In this document: positions 1-7,967 of the stretch, piece by piece
How the letters are laid out: every line of letters starts with the position of its first letter
Position numbering within the stretch: the first letter of the stretch is position 1
Source of the DNA: Phenylobacterium sp.
Lineage (GTDB): Bacteria > Pseudomonadota > Alphaproteobacteria > Caulobacterales > Caulobacteraceae
Length of the DNA stretch: 64,000 nucleotides
Direction: 5' to 3'
NCBI RefSeq assembly: GCF_030646615.1
Contig: NZ_JAUSLG010000074.1
Coordinates: forward strand, 62,001-126,000
Notes under the pieces: generated by a model
The model's input: the letters and a program-made list of their open reading frames with translations, nothing else
Told to the model about the DNA's origin: nothing
Databases searched by the model: none
Program-made: the position numbers and the translations under genes

Positions 1-522
1 GGGGACCAGGTTGAAGGCGCCGCCAATGCCGCTGCCGCCGGGGGCTGCGCCGTTCAGGAAGGAGTTGGCGCCGCGGAAGACTTCCAACCGCTCGATCAGT
101 TCGGCGGCCACGAACTGCCGGGGCAGGACTCCATAGACGCCGTTATAGGTCATGTCGTCGGAATAGACCGGGAAGCCGCGGACGACATAGAGTTCCTGGA
201 AGTTGCCGAACCCCTTGGCGACCCGGACGGTGGGCTCGTTCTTCAGCACGTCGCCGACGCCGGTGGCCTGCTGATTGCGAACCAGTTCTTCGGTGTAGTT
301 GGTGGCCGAGAAGGGGGTGTCCATTACGTCCAGGGCGCCGAACAGGCCCACCCGGCCGCCCCGGGCCACCTGGCCGCCGGCATAGACGGGCGCCAACTCC
401 ACCTGCGAGCCGGTGACCACCAGCTCGTCCACCTCGACGCCCTGGGCCAGGGCCGCCGGGGCGCCTGCGAGGACGAAGGCCAGGGCGCTGGCGCCGGAAA
501 GCAGGGTCTTGAGGGCGGACAT
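1..522 (-). CDS. TonB-dependent siderophore receptor, N-terminal part (runs off the window start)
   Basis: The first 174 codons of an outer-membrane ferric-siderophore receptor are present; the barrel lies outside the window. An N-terminal signal peptide (about residues 1-26, ending in ALA before Gln) is followed by the TonB box region VDELVVTGS. A plug domain comes next, with the family motifs GDVLKNEPTVRV, VVRGFPVYSDDMTYNG, and ERLEVFRGANSFLNGAAPGG near the truncation. These match the siderophore-type TonB receptors (FhuA/FpvA-like). The ATG at 522 sits directly in front of the signal peptide. A Fur-box-like sequence lies 28-46 bp upstream, which fits iron repression. The substrate cannot be predicted from this fragment. 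Confidence 0.88.
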   Translation of the reverse strand, partial: MSALKTLLSGASALAFVLAGAPAALAQGVEVDELVVTGSQVELAPVYAGGQVARGGRVGLFGALDVMDTPFSATNYTEELVRNQQATGVGDVLKNEPTVRVAKGFGNFQELYVVRGFPVYSDDMTYNGVYGVLPRQFVAAELIERLEVFRGANSFLNGAAPGGSGIGGAFNLVP

Positions 523-549
523 GAGCGGAGCCTTGGAAGTCGCGAGCGA

Positions 550-568
550 TTATGAAAGTCGTTCGCAA
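550..568 (-). promoter_or_regulatory. Putative Fur box upstream of the siderophore receptor
   Basis: Read on the minus strand, the 19 bp TTGCGAACGACTTTCATAA resemble the classical Fur consensus with imperfect dyad halves (TTGCGAA and TTCATAA). The site is 28 bp upstream of the receptor start codon, where repressor binding would block transcription. Similarity was judged by eye; no matrix score was computed. Confidence 0.45.
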
Positions 569-666
569 TAACAGCTTGGCGGCGCTGCGGCAAAGCCCTT
601 CCGGCGCACGGATATCAGCGATCGCCGCCCTGTGGCTTCGGCGCCATCTCATCTGTATAGGGAAGA

Positions 667-1803
667 ATGCTCCGCACGATTCCCTCAGCCCTTGGGACGG
701 GCCTGGTCCTGGGTCTATCGCCCATGGCCGCCGCCGCAGCCTTTGCCGCCGAAGGACCCAACCTGAGGGGGCGGCTGCAGTTCGACGCCCTGATCGCCAA
801 CAATGACGAGGGCTCCACCATCACGGGCGGAGAGGTGCGCAGGCTCTATCTGGGCGTCAAGGGCGACCTCTCCGACGAAGTCGCCTATGTGGCGGAGGCC
901 GACTTCAGCGGCCCCGACGTCACCCTCCAGGATGTCACCCTGGCCTATCAGGCGACGCCGTCCCTCGAGATTGTCGTCGGCCACTTCAAGCCGCCGGTCA
1001 CCAATGAAGACCTGACCTCCGACACCCAGACCCTGTTCCTGGAGCGCTCCGCCTATGTGGGGGCGATCGCCCCGGGACGTCGCGTCGGCCTGGCCGCCAA
1101 CTACGTCCGTGAGCGTTGGGGCGTGCAGGGGGGCGTCTTCGGCGAGGCCAAGGACCGTGACCTGGACGGGGACGAAGGCGAAACCCGGCTGCTGGCCGTG
1201 CGCGCCTATGGCGACCTGCTGCCCGGTGAGGCGGCGATGCACATGGGCGCGTCGGCCTACGCCCTTGAGAAAGACACCCAGGATCCCACCGTCAGCCTGT
1301 CCCAGCGGCCGGAAAGCGGGCGCGCGCCCACCGCCTTGGGCACCGGCGACTTCACCGCCGATGCGGCGCGGTTCGTCGGGGTCGAGATGGGCTACGGCCA
1401 GGGGCCCGTGACCTTCCAGGCGGAGGGCGGCCTCATCGACTATGACGGCCCGGCGGCCAGCCCCCGGTTCGGCGGCTGGTCCGGCCAGGTCGCCTGGCGC
1501 TGGACCGGCGAGGCGCGGCCCTATGATGTCGCCTCGGGCACGTTCGGCCGGGTGCGTCCTGATCGGCCCTGGGGCCAGGGCGGTTTCGGCGCCCTGGAGA
1601 CCGGCCTGAGGGTCAGCCGCCTCGACCTCGACGACGGGTCGATCACCGGCGGCGAGATGACCACCTATGGCGCGGTGATCAACTGGCTGCCGGTCACCCG
1701 CCTGCGCCTCTCGGCCAACCTGATCCAGGCCAGCATCGAGGATGCTGAGACCGGCGTCACCGATGAAACCCTGCTGACCGTCCGCGCCGCCGTCGACTGG
1801 TAG
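667..1803 (+). CDS. OprO/OprP-family (phosphate-selective-like) outer-membrane porin
   Basis: A 378-residue outer-membrane protein with a signal peptide (about residues 1-28, ending AFAAEG). Its beginning, RGRLQFDALIANND followed by RRLYLGVKGDLSDEVAYVAEADF, is typical of the OprO/OprP porin family. So are the later elements GHFKPPVTNEDLTSD and FLERSAYVGAIAPGRRVG. The rest is alternating beta-strand sequence ending in the aromatic residue of AAVDW, as expected for barrel insertion. The ATG at 667 has a GGGAAG Shine-Dalgarno-like stretch just upstream. The anion specificity (phosphate, polyphosphate or other) is unknown. It is monocistronic, divergent from the siderophore receptor, and faces a convergent EF-hand gene. 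Confidence 0.85.
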   Translation: MLRTIPSALGTGLVLGLSPMAAAAAFAAEGPNLRGRLQFDALIANNDEGSTITGGEVRRLYLGVKGDLSDEVAYVAEADFSGPDVTLQDVTLAYQATPSLEIVVGHFKPPVTNEDLTSDTQTLFLERSAYVGAIAPGRRVGLAANYVRERWGVQGGVFGEAKDRDLDGDEGETRLLAVRAYGDLLPGEAAMHMGASAYALEKDTQDPTVSLSQRPESGRAPTALGTGDFTADAARFVGVEMGYGQGPVTFQAEGGLIDYDGPAASPRFGGWSGQVAWRWTGEARPYDVASGTFGRVRPDRPWGQGGFGALETGLRVSRLDLDDGSITGGEMTTYGAVINWLPVTRLRLSANLIQASIEDAETGVTDETLLTVRAAVDW

Positions 1804-1805
1804 GC

Positions 1806-1821
1806 GAGGGCTCCGGCCCTC
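1806..1821. terminator. Short hairpin between convergent genes
   Basis: GAGGGC and GCCCTC flank a TCCG loop immediately after the porin stop codon and overlap the stop of the convergent EF-hand gene. There is no U-tract, so termination function is only suggested by position. Confidence 0.4.
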
Positions 1822-2242
1822 AGCGTCTGGCCGACCGCATCTGCTGCAGGCGCGCCTTGGCGGCGTCGCGCTCGGCGGCGGTCAGTATCCCGTCATTGTT
1901 GGCGTCGGCCAGGGCGAAGGCGACCGGCGGCGAGGCCAGCATCTCCTCACGCGTGAGGGCGCCGTCGCGATTGCGGTCGGCGGCCGAGATCATGCGCTGC
2001 AGATCGGCGCCCCCGTCCCCGCGGCGGGCGATCCGGGGGAAGTCCTGCATGCGGATGACCCCGTCCCGGTCGCGGTCGAGGCGGTCGAACCTGGCCGCGC
2101 GGCTGGCCTGGTGCTCCGCCATGGTGATCAGCCCGTCGCGGTTGGTGTCCGCATCGGCGAAGGGGTCCTGGGCCCCCATCTGAGCCAAGGCGGGGGTCGC
2201 CAGCACGGCGAAGCCGGCGGCCAGGAGGAAAAGACGCTTCAT
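1820..2242 (-). CDS. Secreted four-EF-hand calcium-binding protein
   Basis: A 140-residue protein with a clear Sec signal peptide (MKRLFLLAAGFAVLATPALA, cut before Gln). Four EF-hand loops follow: DADTNRDGLITMAEH, DRDRDGVIRMQDF, DRNRDGALTREEM and DANNDGILTAAE. Each carries Asp/Asn at the ligand positions with a central Gly. The protein is therefore expected to bind calcium in the periplasm or outside the cell. The start is supported by an AAAGGATC Shine-Dalgarno 7 nt upstream. A second secreted protein gene lies upstream on the same strand with a gap of about 55 bp, so the two may be co-transcribed. The cellular role is unknown. Confidence 0.85.
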   Translation of the reverse strand: MKRLFLLAAGFAVLATPALAQMGAQDPFADADTNRDGLITMAEHQASRAARFDRLDRDRDGVIRMQDFPRIARRGDGGADLQRMISAADRNRDGALTREEMLASPPVAFALADANNDGILTAAERDAAKARLQQMRSARR

Positions 2243-2297
2243 GGGCAGATCCTTTGATGTCTGGAGAGGGCTGGGATGATCCGGGGAGGGGCGGCGC

Positions 2298-2711
2298 CTA
2301 ATGCGGGGGGCGCTGGACGGTCCCGGTCACCGTTGAGGTCTGGCCCTGGAGGCCGGTGCGGGCGCGGGCGTAGCTGATCGAGCCGTGCCCATTGTCCTGA
2401 ACGGTGGTGGAGCGGCTCGCGGAGGCGCCGTTATTGAAGGTGCGGCTGGCCCCGCCCTGATAGACGCCGTCGGCCCAGCTGGCGTTACGGCTGTGGGCGG
2501 CCCCATAGCCGCCATGGGTCTGGACGCTCTGCTGCACGCCGACCGCGCCGGGCTGGCGGCTCACCTGGCGAGACTGGACATAGCCGGCGCCGGACGGCGC
2601 CTGAACGGCGCGCGTGCGGCCGTGCTGCCCGGCCTCGGCCGGCAGGGCGACGAGCAGGGCGGCCAGGCCGGACCAGGCGCCGGCGGCGAGGATGGCGTTG
2701 CGGGTGAACAT
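2298..2711 (-). CDS. Small secreted protein of unknown function
   Basis: A 137-residue protein with a signal peptide (about residues 1-27, ending PAEAG). The mature part is rich in Gln, Gly, Ser and Arg, has no cysteine, and contains loose repeats of the type QSRQVSRQ, QQSVQTHGGYG and GGASRTFNNGASASRS. This looks like an extended or disordered exported protein. A strong AAGGAG Shine-Dalgarno lies 8 nt before the ATG, so the gene is convincing. I do not recognise the family. It lies between the EF-hand protein gene and a divergent two-component system, which could control it. Confidence 0.65.
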   Translation of the reverse strand: MFTRNAILAAGAWSGLAALLVALPAEAGQHGRTRAVQAPSGAGYVQSRQVSRQPGAVGVQQSVQTHGGYGAAHSRNASWADGVYQGGASRTFNNGASASRSTTVQDNGHGSISYARARTGLQGQTSTVTGTVQRPPH

Positions 2712-2785
2712 GAGGGGGCTCCTTCGATGTGGGGCGACGGGCGTCCGTCGATGGCCCCATCAGAAGGCGGCTCCGAAACCCCTCT

Positions 2786-2818
2786 GTGACCGACCCGTGG
2801 CCGTCGGTGACGAAGTGT
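2786..2818. promoter_or_regulatory. Possible operator with TGAC repeats in the divergent intergenic region
   Basis: Between the secreted-protein gene and the response-regulator gene the sequence has TGACCGAC and GTCGGTGA as an imperfect dyad. A further TGTAAC element follows at a period of about 10 bp. OmpR-family regulators bind repeats at roughly this spacing, so it is a candidate autoregulatory site. The assignment is speculative. Confidence 0.22.
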
Positions 2819-2879
2819 AACGCGAGCGCCTTGGGCCTAGGCGAAGGCGCTCGCCTCGGGCAGCGTGGCCAGCGCCGCC

Positions 2880-3614
2880 ATGACCCCTGACAACACCTTC
2901 ATCGCCGTCGTCGAGGACGACTCTGAAATCCGCGACCTGACCGTCGGCCTGCTCGCGCGGGAGGGTTACGAGGTGGGCGCCTGCCCCGACGTGCCGGCCT
3001 ATGATCGCCTGGCGGCCAGGCGGCGGATCGACCTCGTCCTGCTCGATCTCATGCTGCCGGGGGAGGATGGCCTGTCGCTCTGCCGCCGTCTGCGCGCCCA
3101 GGGCGAGACCGCCATTCTGATGGTCACCGCCCGGGCCGATGACATCGACCGGGTGGTGGGGCTGGAGATCGGGGCGGACGACTATCTGGGCAAGCCGTTC
3201 AACCCCCGGGAGCTGGTGGCCCGGGTCAAGGCCGTCCTGCGGCGAACCCGCGGCGAGCCGGCCCGAAGCCCGCAGGCCAGGGGCGCCGAGGTCTATCTCT
3301 TTCAGGGCTGGCGGCTGGACTCCGGCAGCCGTGATCTGACCGCCCCCGACAACCGCCAGGTGGCGTTGAGCGGCGGGGAGTTCGATCTGCTCATGTGCCT
3401 GGTCACCCGTCCTCAAAGGGTCCTCAGCCGGGACCAGCTGCTGGACTGGACGCGGGGTCGGAACGCCGCCCCCTATGACCGAACCATCGATGTTCAGCTG
3501 AGCCGCCTGCGGCGCAAGCTGGGCGACCCGGTCGGCGGCGGCGGCCTGATCCGCACCATCCGGGGCGGGGGCTATATGCTGAGCGCGCCGGTGACCACCG
3601 AGGGCGGCCGGTGA
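2880..3614 (+). CDS. OmpR-family response regulator
   Basis: A 244-residue DNA-binding response regulator. The receiver domain (about 7-118) has acidic pocket Asp13/Asp14, phospho-acceptor Asp56 (LLDLMLPGEDG), Thr83 and Lys105 (GKPFNP). A C-terminal winged helix (about 140-238) carries the signature DRTIDVQLSRLRRKLGD and the terminal IRTIRGGGYML hairpin. The ATG at 2880 starts directly before the receiver fold; a GTG at 2865 would add five residues without purpose. The gene overlaps the next histidine kinase gene by 4 bp (GTGA), so the two form a cognate, translationally coupled pair. Target genes are unknown; the divergent secreted-protein genes are the nearest candidates. Confidence 0.93.
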   Translation: MTPDNTFIAVVEDDSEIRDLTVGLLAREGYEVGACPDVPAYDRLAARRRIDLVLLDLMLPGEDGLSLCRRLRAQGETAILMVTARADDIDRVVGLEIGADDYLGKPFNPRELVARVKAVLRRTRGEPARSPQARGAEVYLFQGWRLDSGSRDLTAPDNRQVALSGGEFDLLMCLVTRPQRVLSRDQLLDWTRGRNAAPYDRTIDVQLSRLRRKLGDPVGGGGLIRTIRGGGYMLSAPVTTEGGR

Positions 3615-4936
3615 TCCTCGCCGACAGCCTCTCTACGCGCATCACCGGCATCCTGCTGGCCGGGGCCGCCGCCGTCCTGGCCGTGGTGGCCCTGGCCCTG
3701 GCCTGGCCTGCGCCAGACGGCGGCGCCGGCTTCTTCCGATTGCCCCTGCCGGCGGAGTCCGCCGCGATCGTAGCCGCCGTGGAGGCGAGCCAGGGCGAGG
3801 CCCGCCCCGCCGTGATCGGCGGCCTGGACGCCGTGGGCGTCGGCGTTCGCCTGTCGGCGGGGTTCCCTAGGCCCCTGGCGGGCGCCCGCCTAGTGGGGCC
3901 TGAGGACGATCGGTACCGGAGCTATGCAGCGGCCCTGGGCGATCGGACCTTCCAGATCGAAGAGCGACGTCGACTCCGGCCTGCATCCGGCGGTCGCCCG
4001 CGGGCGGTTGTGCGGCTGTCGGTGCGCCTGGACAGCGGCGAGGTTCTGGTCATTCAGCGGCGTGCGCCGGCCGGGGCGCGAGGCCGGATCGTGCGGGCCG
4101 CCCTGGCCCTGAGTCTGATCTCGCTCCTGATGCTGGTGATGTTGGCCCTGGCGGTGCGTCAGACCGCCCGCCCGGTCGCTGGTCTCGCCCGGGCCGTGCG
4201 GCGGTTCGGGGATGACCTGCAGACCGAAGACCTTCCCTTGCGCGGCCCGCGGGAGCTGCGCGATCTCGCCGAGGCCTTCAACACCATGCAGGCCCGCATC
4301 CGCGGCCTGGTGGATGACCGGACCCGGGTGCTGGCGGCCATCGCTCACGACCTGCGGACCTATCTCACGCGCCTGCGCCTCCGCGCCGAATTCATCGCCG
4401 ACCCCGACCAGCAGGCCCGGGCGATCCGCGATCTGGACGAGATGGGCGCGCTCCTGGATGACACCCTGCTGTTCGCCGCTGGTCCGGGCCAGGCGCCCCC
4501 GCCGCTGAGCGACCTGCGCGCCGAGCTGGAGGCCCTGGTCGCCCTGCGCCAGGACATGGGCCAGGCCGTGCGCCTGACCGATGGGGCGGCGGCCTTCGCC
4601 AGGGTGTCGCCTCTGGCCCTGCGACGCATGGTGGGAAACCTGGTGGACAACGCCATCCGCTATGGCGGCGAGACCGAGTTGAGCCTCGCGCAGGCGGAGG
4701 GCCAGGCCATCATCATCGTGGCCGACCGGGGACCTGGCGTGGCGCCGGAAAATCTGGCGCAGATCCTCGAACCCTTCAGGCGCCTGGAGGTCTCTCGCAG
4801 CCGCGATACCGGCGGCGCGGGGCTGGGCCTGGCCATCGTGCGCGGCCTGGCCGAGGCCAGCGGCGGCTGGCTTACGCTCAGCAATCGTCCGGGCGGCGGC
4901 CTCCGCGCCGAGCTTCGCCTCCCCATCGCCCGCTAG
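3611..4936 (+). CDS. EnvZ-like sensor histidine kinase
   Basis: A 441-residue membrane kinase starting with GTG inside the stop of the preceding regulator gene. Order: TM1 (about 12-32), periplasmic sensor region, TM2 (about 163-182), HAMP linker (about 183-236), dimerisation domain with His246 in the H-box AIAHDLRT, then the ATPase domain. That domain has an N-box (NLVDNAIRYG, about 343-352), G1 (ADRGPGV), F-box (EPFRRLE) and G2 (GGAGLGLAIV). The H-box reads HDLRTYLTRL, with Tyr251 where EnvZ-type kinases usually have Pro. The catalytic residues are otherwise intact. The signal sensed is unknown. Confidence 0.92.
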   Translation: MILADSLSTRITGILLAGAAAVLAVVALALAWPAPDGGAGFFRLPLPAESAAIVAAVEASQGEARPAVIGGLDAVGVGVRLSAGFPRPLAGARLVGPEDDRYRSYAAALGDRTFQIEERRRLRPASGGRPRAVVRLSVRLDSGEVLVIQRRAPAGARGRIVRAALALSLISLLMLVMLALAVRQTARPVAGLARAVRRFGDDLQTEDLPLRGPRELRDLAEAFNTMQARIRGLVDDRTRVLAAIAHDLRTYLTRLRLRAEFIADPDQQARAIRDLDEMGALLDDTLLFAAGPGQAPPPLSDLRAELEALVALRQDMGQAVRLTDGAAAFARVSPLALRRMVGNLVDNAIRYGGETELSLAQAEGQAIIIVADRGPGVAPENLAQILEPFRRLEVSRSRDTGGAGLGLAIVRGLAEASGGWLTLSNRPGGGLRAELRLPIAR

Positions 4937-4983
4937 CGGAACCCCTTGATCCGTCGGCCCGTTGGTCTGGCAAGGAGAACGCC

Positions 4984-5187
4984 ATGATCAATCTGAGTTG
5001 GGAACTGCTCTACCCCGTCGGCGCGGCCCTGTTGGGCCTGGCCATCGTCTTTGGCTTGCTGCGCTATTATCGCCGGGACCGGCGGAACGATGCGGTCACC
5101 GAGGCGGCGACCCGGGAGGAGTACCAGCATCCCGAACGCTATGAGCGGACGGAAGACGAGTTCCGCGACAAGGTCCGTCCCACCTAG
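4984..5187 (+). CDS. Small single-pass membrane protein, unknown function
   Basis: A 67-residue protein with one hydrophobic segment (about residues 8-27) followed by RYYRRDRR, which would anchor it with the C-terminus in the cytoplasm. A charged tail rich in Glu and Arg follows. A good Shine-Dalgarno (AAGGAG) lies 6 nt before the ATG, which makes translation likely. It is 47 bp downstream of the histidine kinase gene on the same strand and could be part of that transcript. I do not recognise a named family. Confidence 0.6.
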   Translation: MINLSWELLYPVGAALLGLAIVFGLLRYYRRDRRNDAVTEAATREEYQHPERYERTEDEFRDKVRPT

Positions 5188-5265
5188 GGCGCCGTTAACC
5201 TTGACCATAAACCGCATCTCAAGTCCTGCCCGGCATGGTCTCGGCAGGACGGGGATCGGAAAACC

Positions 5266-6189
5266 ATGCGGCGCAAGCTACCCAGCGCAAGCCTGACGGC
5301 GGACGACCTGAGCGGTCTGAAGGCGCTCGTGGTCGACGACCACGCGAACACCGTTCGGTTGATGGTCGATGTGCTGCGGGCCGCGGGCGTGGGTCAGGTC
5401 TATTCGGCCGGCGATGGTCTGAGCGCCCGCCATATCCTCGCCCGTCGTGATCCCGACCTGGTCTTCACCGACTGGCGCATGCCGCTGATGGACGGCCTGG
5501 ACTTCACCCGGTCGATCCGGATGGCCGCGGTCAGGCCAGATCCCTATGTGCCCGACCCGGAGGTTCCGGTGATCATGGTCACCGGCCATCGGAGCGCCCG
5601 CGAAGTCGAACTGGCCCGTGAGGCCGGTGTGAACGAATTCGTGGTCAAGCCCTTCACCCCCGCGGCGCTCCTGTCGCGTATCCAGCTGGTGCTTAGCCAG
5701 CCTCGCCATTTCATTGTCAGCAACGGCTATGTGGGTCCCGATCGCCGCCGCAAGACCGAGTTGACCTATGCCGGCCCGCTGCGCCGGACCAGCGACCCTG
5801 ACGAGGTGATCGACATCGTCGAGCGCCAGGCCGCCCGGGATACGATCAGCGTCGAGCTTGAGGCCATGCGCCGGCTGATCGCGGCCCGGGGCGGCGTGGA
5901 CCGCGCCACGCTCCAGATGACCTACCGCGTCATGCAACATACCCGTTTCCGCGCCCGCCAGGTGCGCGACAAGATGCTGGAGCGCGCTTCCGACGCCCTG
6001 CTGTCCTACGCCAGCGAGGTGGGCGGCATGGAGCATTGCGAGGCCGATGTGGTCGATGCCCATCTGACCGTGCTGGGCCAGATCCTCGAAGCCGATGACC
6101 ATGACGCCGTGGGGGCGGCCAAGCGCGTCCGCGGTCTCGAAGCCCTGATCCGCCGCAAGCGCGCCGCCCGTCAGGCCCTGGCGGCCTGA
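5266..6189 (+). CDS. Receiver-domain response regulator with a helical C-terminal domain
   Basis: A 307-residue protein. The CheY-like receiver (about 17-138) has Asp24/Asp25, phospho-acceptor Asp69 (FTDWRMPLMDG), Thr106 and Lys128 (KPFTPAALL). After a linker with GPDRRRK (about 156-162) comes a roughly 120-residue alpha-helical region that I cannot assign to a DNA-binding or enzymatic family. No kinase gene is adjacent, so it is an orphan regulator and may act through protein contacts. The leader contains a small inverted repeat (TCCTGCC at 5224-5230 and GGCAGGA at 5243-5249), which could be a leftover terminator of the upstream gene or a 5' UTR hairpin. Confidence 0.85.
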   Translation: MRRKLPSASLTADDLSGLKALVVDDHANTVRLMVDVLRAAGVGQVYSAGDGLSARHILARRDPDLVFTDWRMPLMDGLDFTRSIRMAAVRPDPYVPDPEVPVIMVTGHRSAREVELAREAGVNEFVVKPFTPAALLSRIQLVLSQPRHFIVSNGYVGPDRRRKTELTYAGPLRRTSDPDEVIDIVERQAARDTISVELEAMRRLIAARGGVDRATLQMTYRVMQHTRFRARQVRDKMLERASDALLSYASEVGGMEHCEADVVDAHLTVLGQILEADDHDAVGAAKRVRGLEALIRRKRAARQALAA

Positions 6190-6252
6190 GCCCCTCCGCC
6201 GCGGTCGTTTGACGTCTCGTCCGGCCTGCCGAGATGAGCTAGGAAACCGGCC

Positions 6253-6762
6253 ATGGCTGAAGCATTCAACGACCTTGTCCTGCCCACCGAAAAGGTCGCG
6301 CGCTACGCCGCCCTGGTGGAGGAGGTCGCCGCCGTCCTGGAGGGCGAACCCAATCTGACGGCGAAGATGGCGACGGTGGCGTCGATGCTGGCCTCCAGCT
6401 TCGACCACTTCTTCTGGACCGGCTTCTATGTGGTCGATCCTGACAAGCACGATGAGCTGGTGGTCGGCCCCTATCAGGGCAGCCTCGGCTGCATGCGCAT
6501 CGCCTTTGGTCGCGGGGTCTGCGGGACAGCGGCGGCGACGGGCCGATCCCAGGTGGTCGATGACGTTCACGCCTTCCCCGGCCACATCGCCTGTGACGCA
6601 AGGTCAGCCAGCGAGATCGTCGTCCCGGTCTTCGACGCCGAGGGAACCCTGATCGCCGTTCTGGATATCGATTCCGAGCAACCGGCGGCCTTTGATGGAA
6701 ATGATGACCTCTGGTTGAAAACCCTTATGGCGCAGGTGTTTGCGGACGGGCGACCGGCCTGA
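6253..6762 (+). CDS. msrC: Free methionine-(R)-sulfoxide reductase (GAF-domain MsrC type)
   Basis: A 169-residue single GAF domain. Members of this family reduce free Met-R-sulfoxide using cysteine chemistry with thioredoxin as donor. The three family cysteines are present as Cys80 (GSLGCMRI), Cys90 (GVCGTAA) and Cys114 (HIACDARSASEIV), with the acidic pocket residue of SEIVVP. Length and order match the bacterial fRMsr family. The ATG at 6253 follows a GGAAACC-type weak ribosome site. The product is cytoplasmic and part of oxidative-stress repair. The gene stands alone between the orphan regulator and the acyltransferase operon. Confidence 0.9.
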   Translation: MAEAFNDLVLPTEKVARYAALVEEVAAVLEGEPNLTAKMATVASMLASSFDHFFWTGFYVVDPDKHDELVVGPYQGSLGCMRIAFGRGVCGTAAATGRSQVVDDVHAFPGHIACDARSASEIVVPVFDAEGTLIAVLDIDSEQPAAFDGNDDLWLKTLMAQVFADGRPA

Positions 6763-6822
6763 GGCTTGCAACAGCTCGGTCAGCTGATCCCACGCCGGGA
6801 CAGCGAGACGAAAGAGCTGAAC

Positions 6823-7959
6823 GTGGACGTCGAAACCCTCCATCCGGCCGCGCTTGAGACCCGAGACCTTGTCTCGTGGCGGCACATGACCGCGGCGCAG
6901 CCGGCCTTCGGCTCGCCCCTCATGGGCCCCGATTTCGCCCAGGCCGTCGGGGCGGTGCGCCCGGACGCCCGGGTGGCGATCTGGCGGCGAGACGGGCGTG
7001 CGGTGGGGTTCCTGGCGCATCATCTGCGCCCCGGCGGCCTGGCCCGTCCCATCGGAGCGCCGCTGTCGGACTATCACGCCCTGGTGGCCGCCGAGCCCTT
7101 CGACGCTCGCGCCGCCCTGGCCGAGGCCGGTCTGGGGGCCCTGCGGTTCCGCGGCCTGGTCGATCCCCTAGGCATGTTCGCCGAGGCGGCGAGCACCGCC
7201 CATGAGGCCTATGTCATCGCGCTGGAGGATGGCGCCGACGCCTATCTCGAAGCCCTTCGCGCCCAGAGCGCCAAGCGGTTCAAGAACTACCGCCGGCTGG
7301 AGCACAAGATCGAGCGCGAGGTCGGCGCCCTGAGCGTCGTGGCGCCGGACCACGACCAGGCCGCTTTCGACCAGATCATCGCCTGGAAGCGCGAGCAGCT
7401 GACCCGCACGGGCATGCACGACTTCCTGGCCCCGGCCTGGACCAGCCAGTTGATGCGCAACCTGTTTGCCGCCCGCGAGGGCGACTTCCAGGGGCTGATG
7501 ATCACCCTGCGGATCGACGGCCGGATGGTGGCGGGACATTTCGGCGTCCGAGAGGGGGCGGTCTATCATCCCTGGATCGCCTCCACCGATCCGGAGATGG
7601 GCGCCTTTTCGATTGGTCAGCTCTTCCTGATCAAGGCCATCGCCGCCATGCCGAACCTGGGCCTGACCACCTATGACCTTGGGCCTGGGCATGACCACTA
7701 CAAGGCCCCCTACGCCCTGCAGCGCCGCAGGATCGGCGAGGGCACGCTCACCGCCGCCGGTCCCTCGGGCTGGCGGGTGCGGCTGGGGGAGGGCGCCTGG
7801 CGCGTGGCGGGCGCCAGCGGCGGTCCGCTGGTCGGCCGGGTGCGGCGCCGTTTCGAAACCATCTCCGACGTAGAACTGACCCTCGGCGGCCGCGTGCGCG
7901 GCATGGCCGTCGCGGTCGCCGGCAAGGCGCGGCGCAGCGGGGCGGCGAGCGAAGGGTGA
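6823..7959 (+). CDS. FemAB/CelD-like GNAT acyltransferase, probably glycan-modifying
   Basis: A 378-residue protein of the FemAB-like/BcsL-CelD acyltransferase superfamily (double GNAT fold). Supporting segments are RAQSAKRFKNYRRLEHKIE, WKREQLTRTGMHDFL, DGRMVAGHFGVREGAVYHPW and FLIKAIAAMPNLGLTTYDLG, all typical of the C-terminal acyl-transfer half. Such enzymes acylate sugars or peptidoglycan precursors. I chose GTG 6823, preceded by GAAAGAG; a TTG at 6766 would add 19 residues. The glycosyltransferase gene follows directly, with its ribosome site overlapping this stop codon. The Caulobacter holdfast protein HfsK belongs to the same broad class, but orthology cannot be judged here. Confidence 0.75.
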   Translation: MDVETLHPAALETRDLVSWRHMTAAQPAFGSPLMGPDFAQAVGAVRPDARVAIWRRDGRAVGFLAHHLRPGGLARPIGAPLSDYHALVAAEPFDARAALAEAGLGALRFRGLVDPLGMFAEAASTAHEAYVIALEDGADAYLEALRAQSAKRFKNYRRLEHKIEREVGALSVVAPDHDQAAFDQIIAWKREQLTRTGMHDFLAPAWTSQLMRNLFAAREGDFQGLMITLRIDGRMVAGHFGVREGAVYHPWIASTDPEMGAFSIGQLFLIKAIAAMPNLGLTTYDLGPGHDHYKAPYALQRRRIGEGTLTAAGPSGWRVRLGEGAWRVAGASGGPLVGRVRRRFETISDVELTLGGRVRGMAVAVAGKARRSGAASEG

Positions 7960-7967
7960 GGTCTGTC

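Noticed and set aside
5224-5249. Possible riboswitch or attenuator before the orphan response regulator
   Set aside because: Only a 7-bp stem was found, with no conserved aptamer features.
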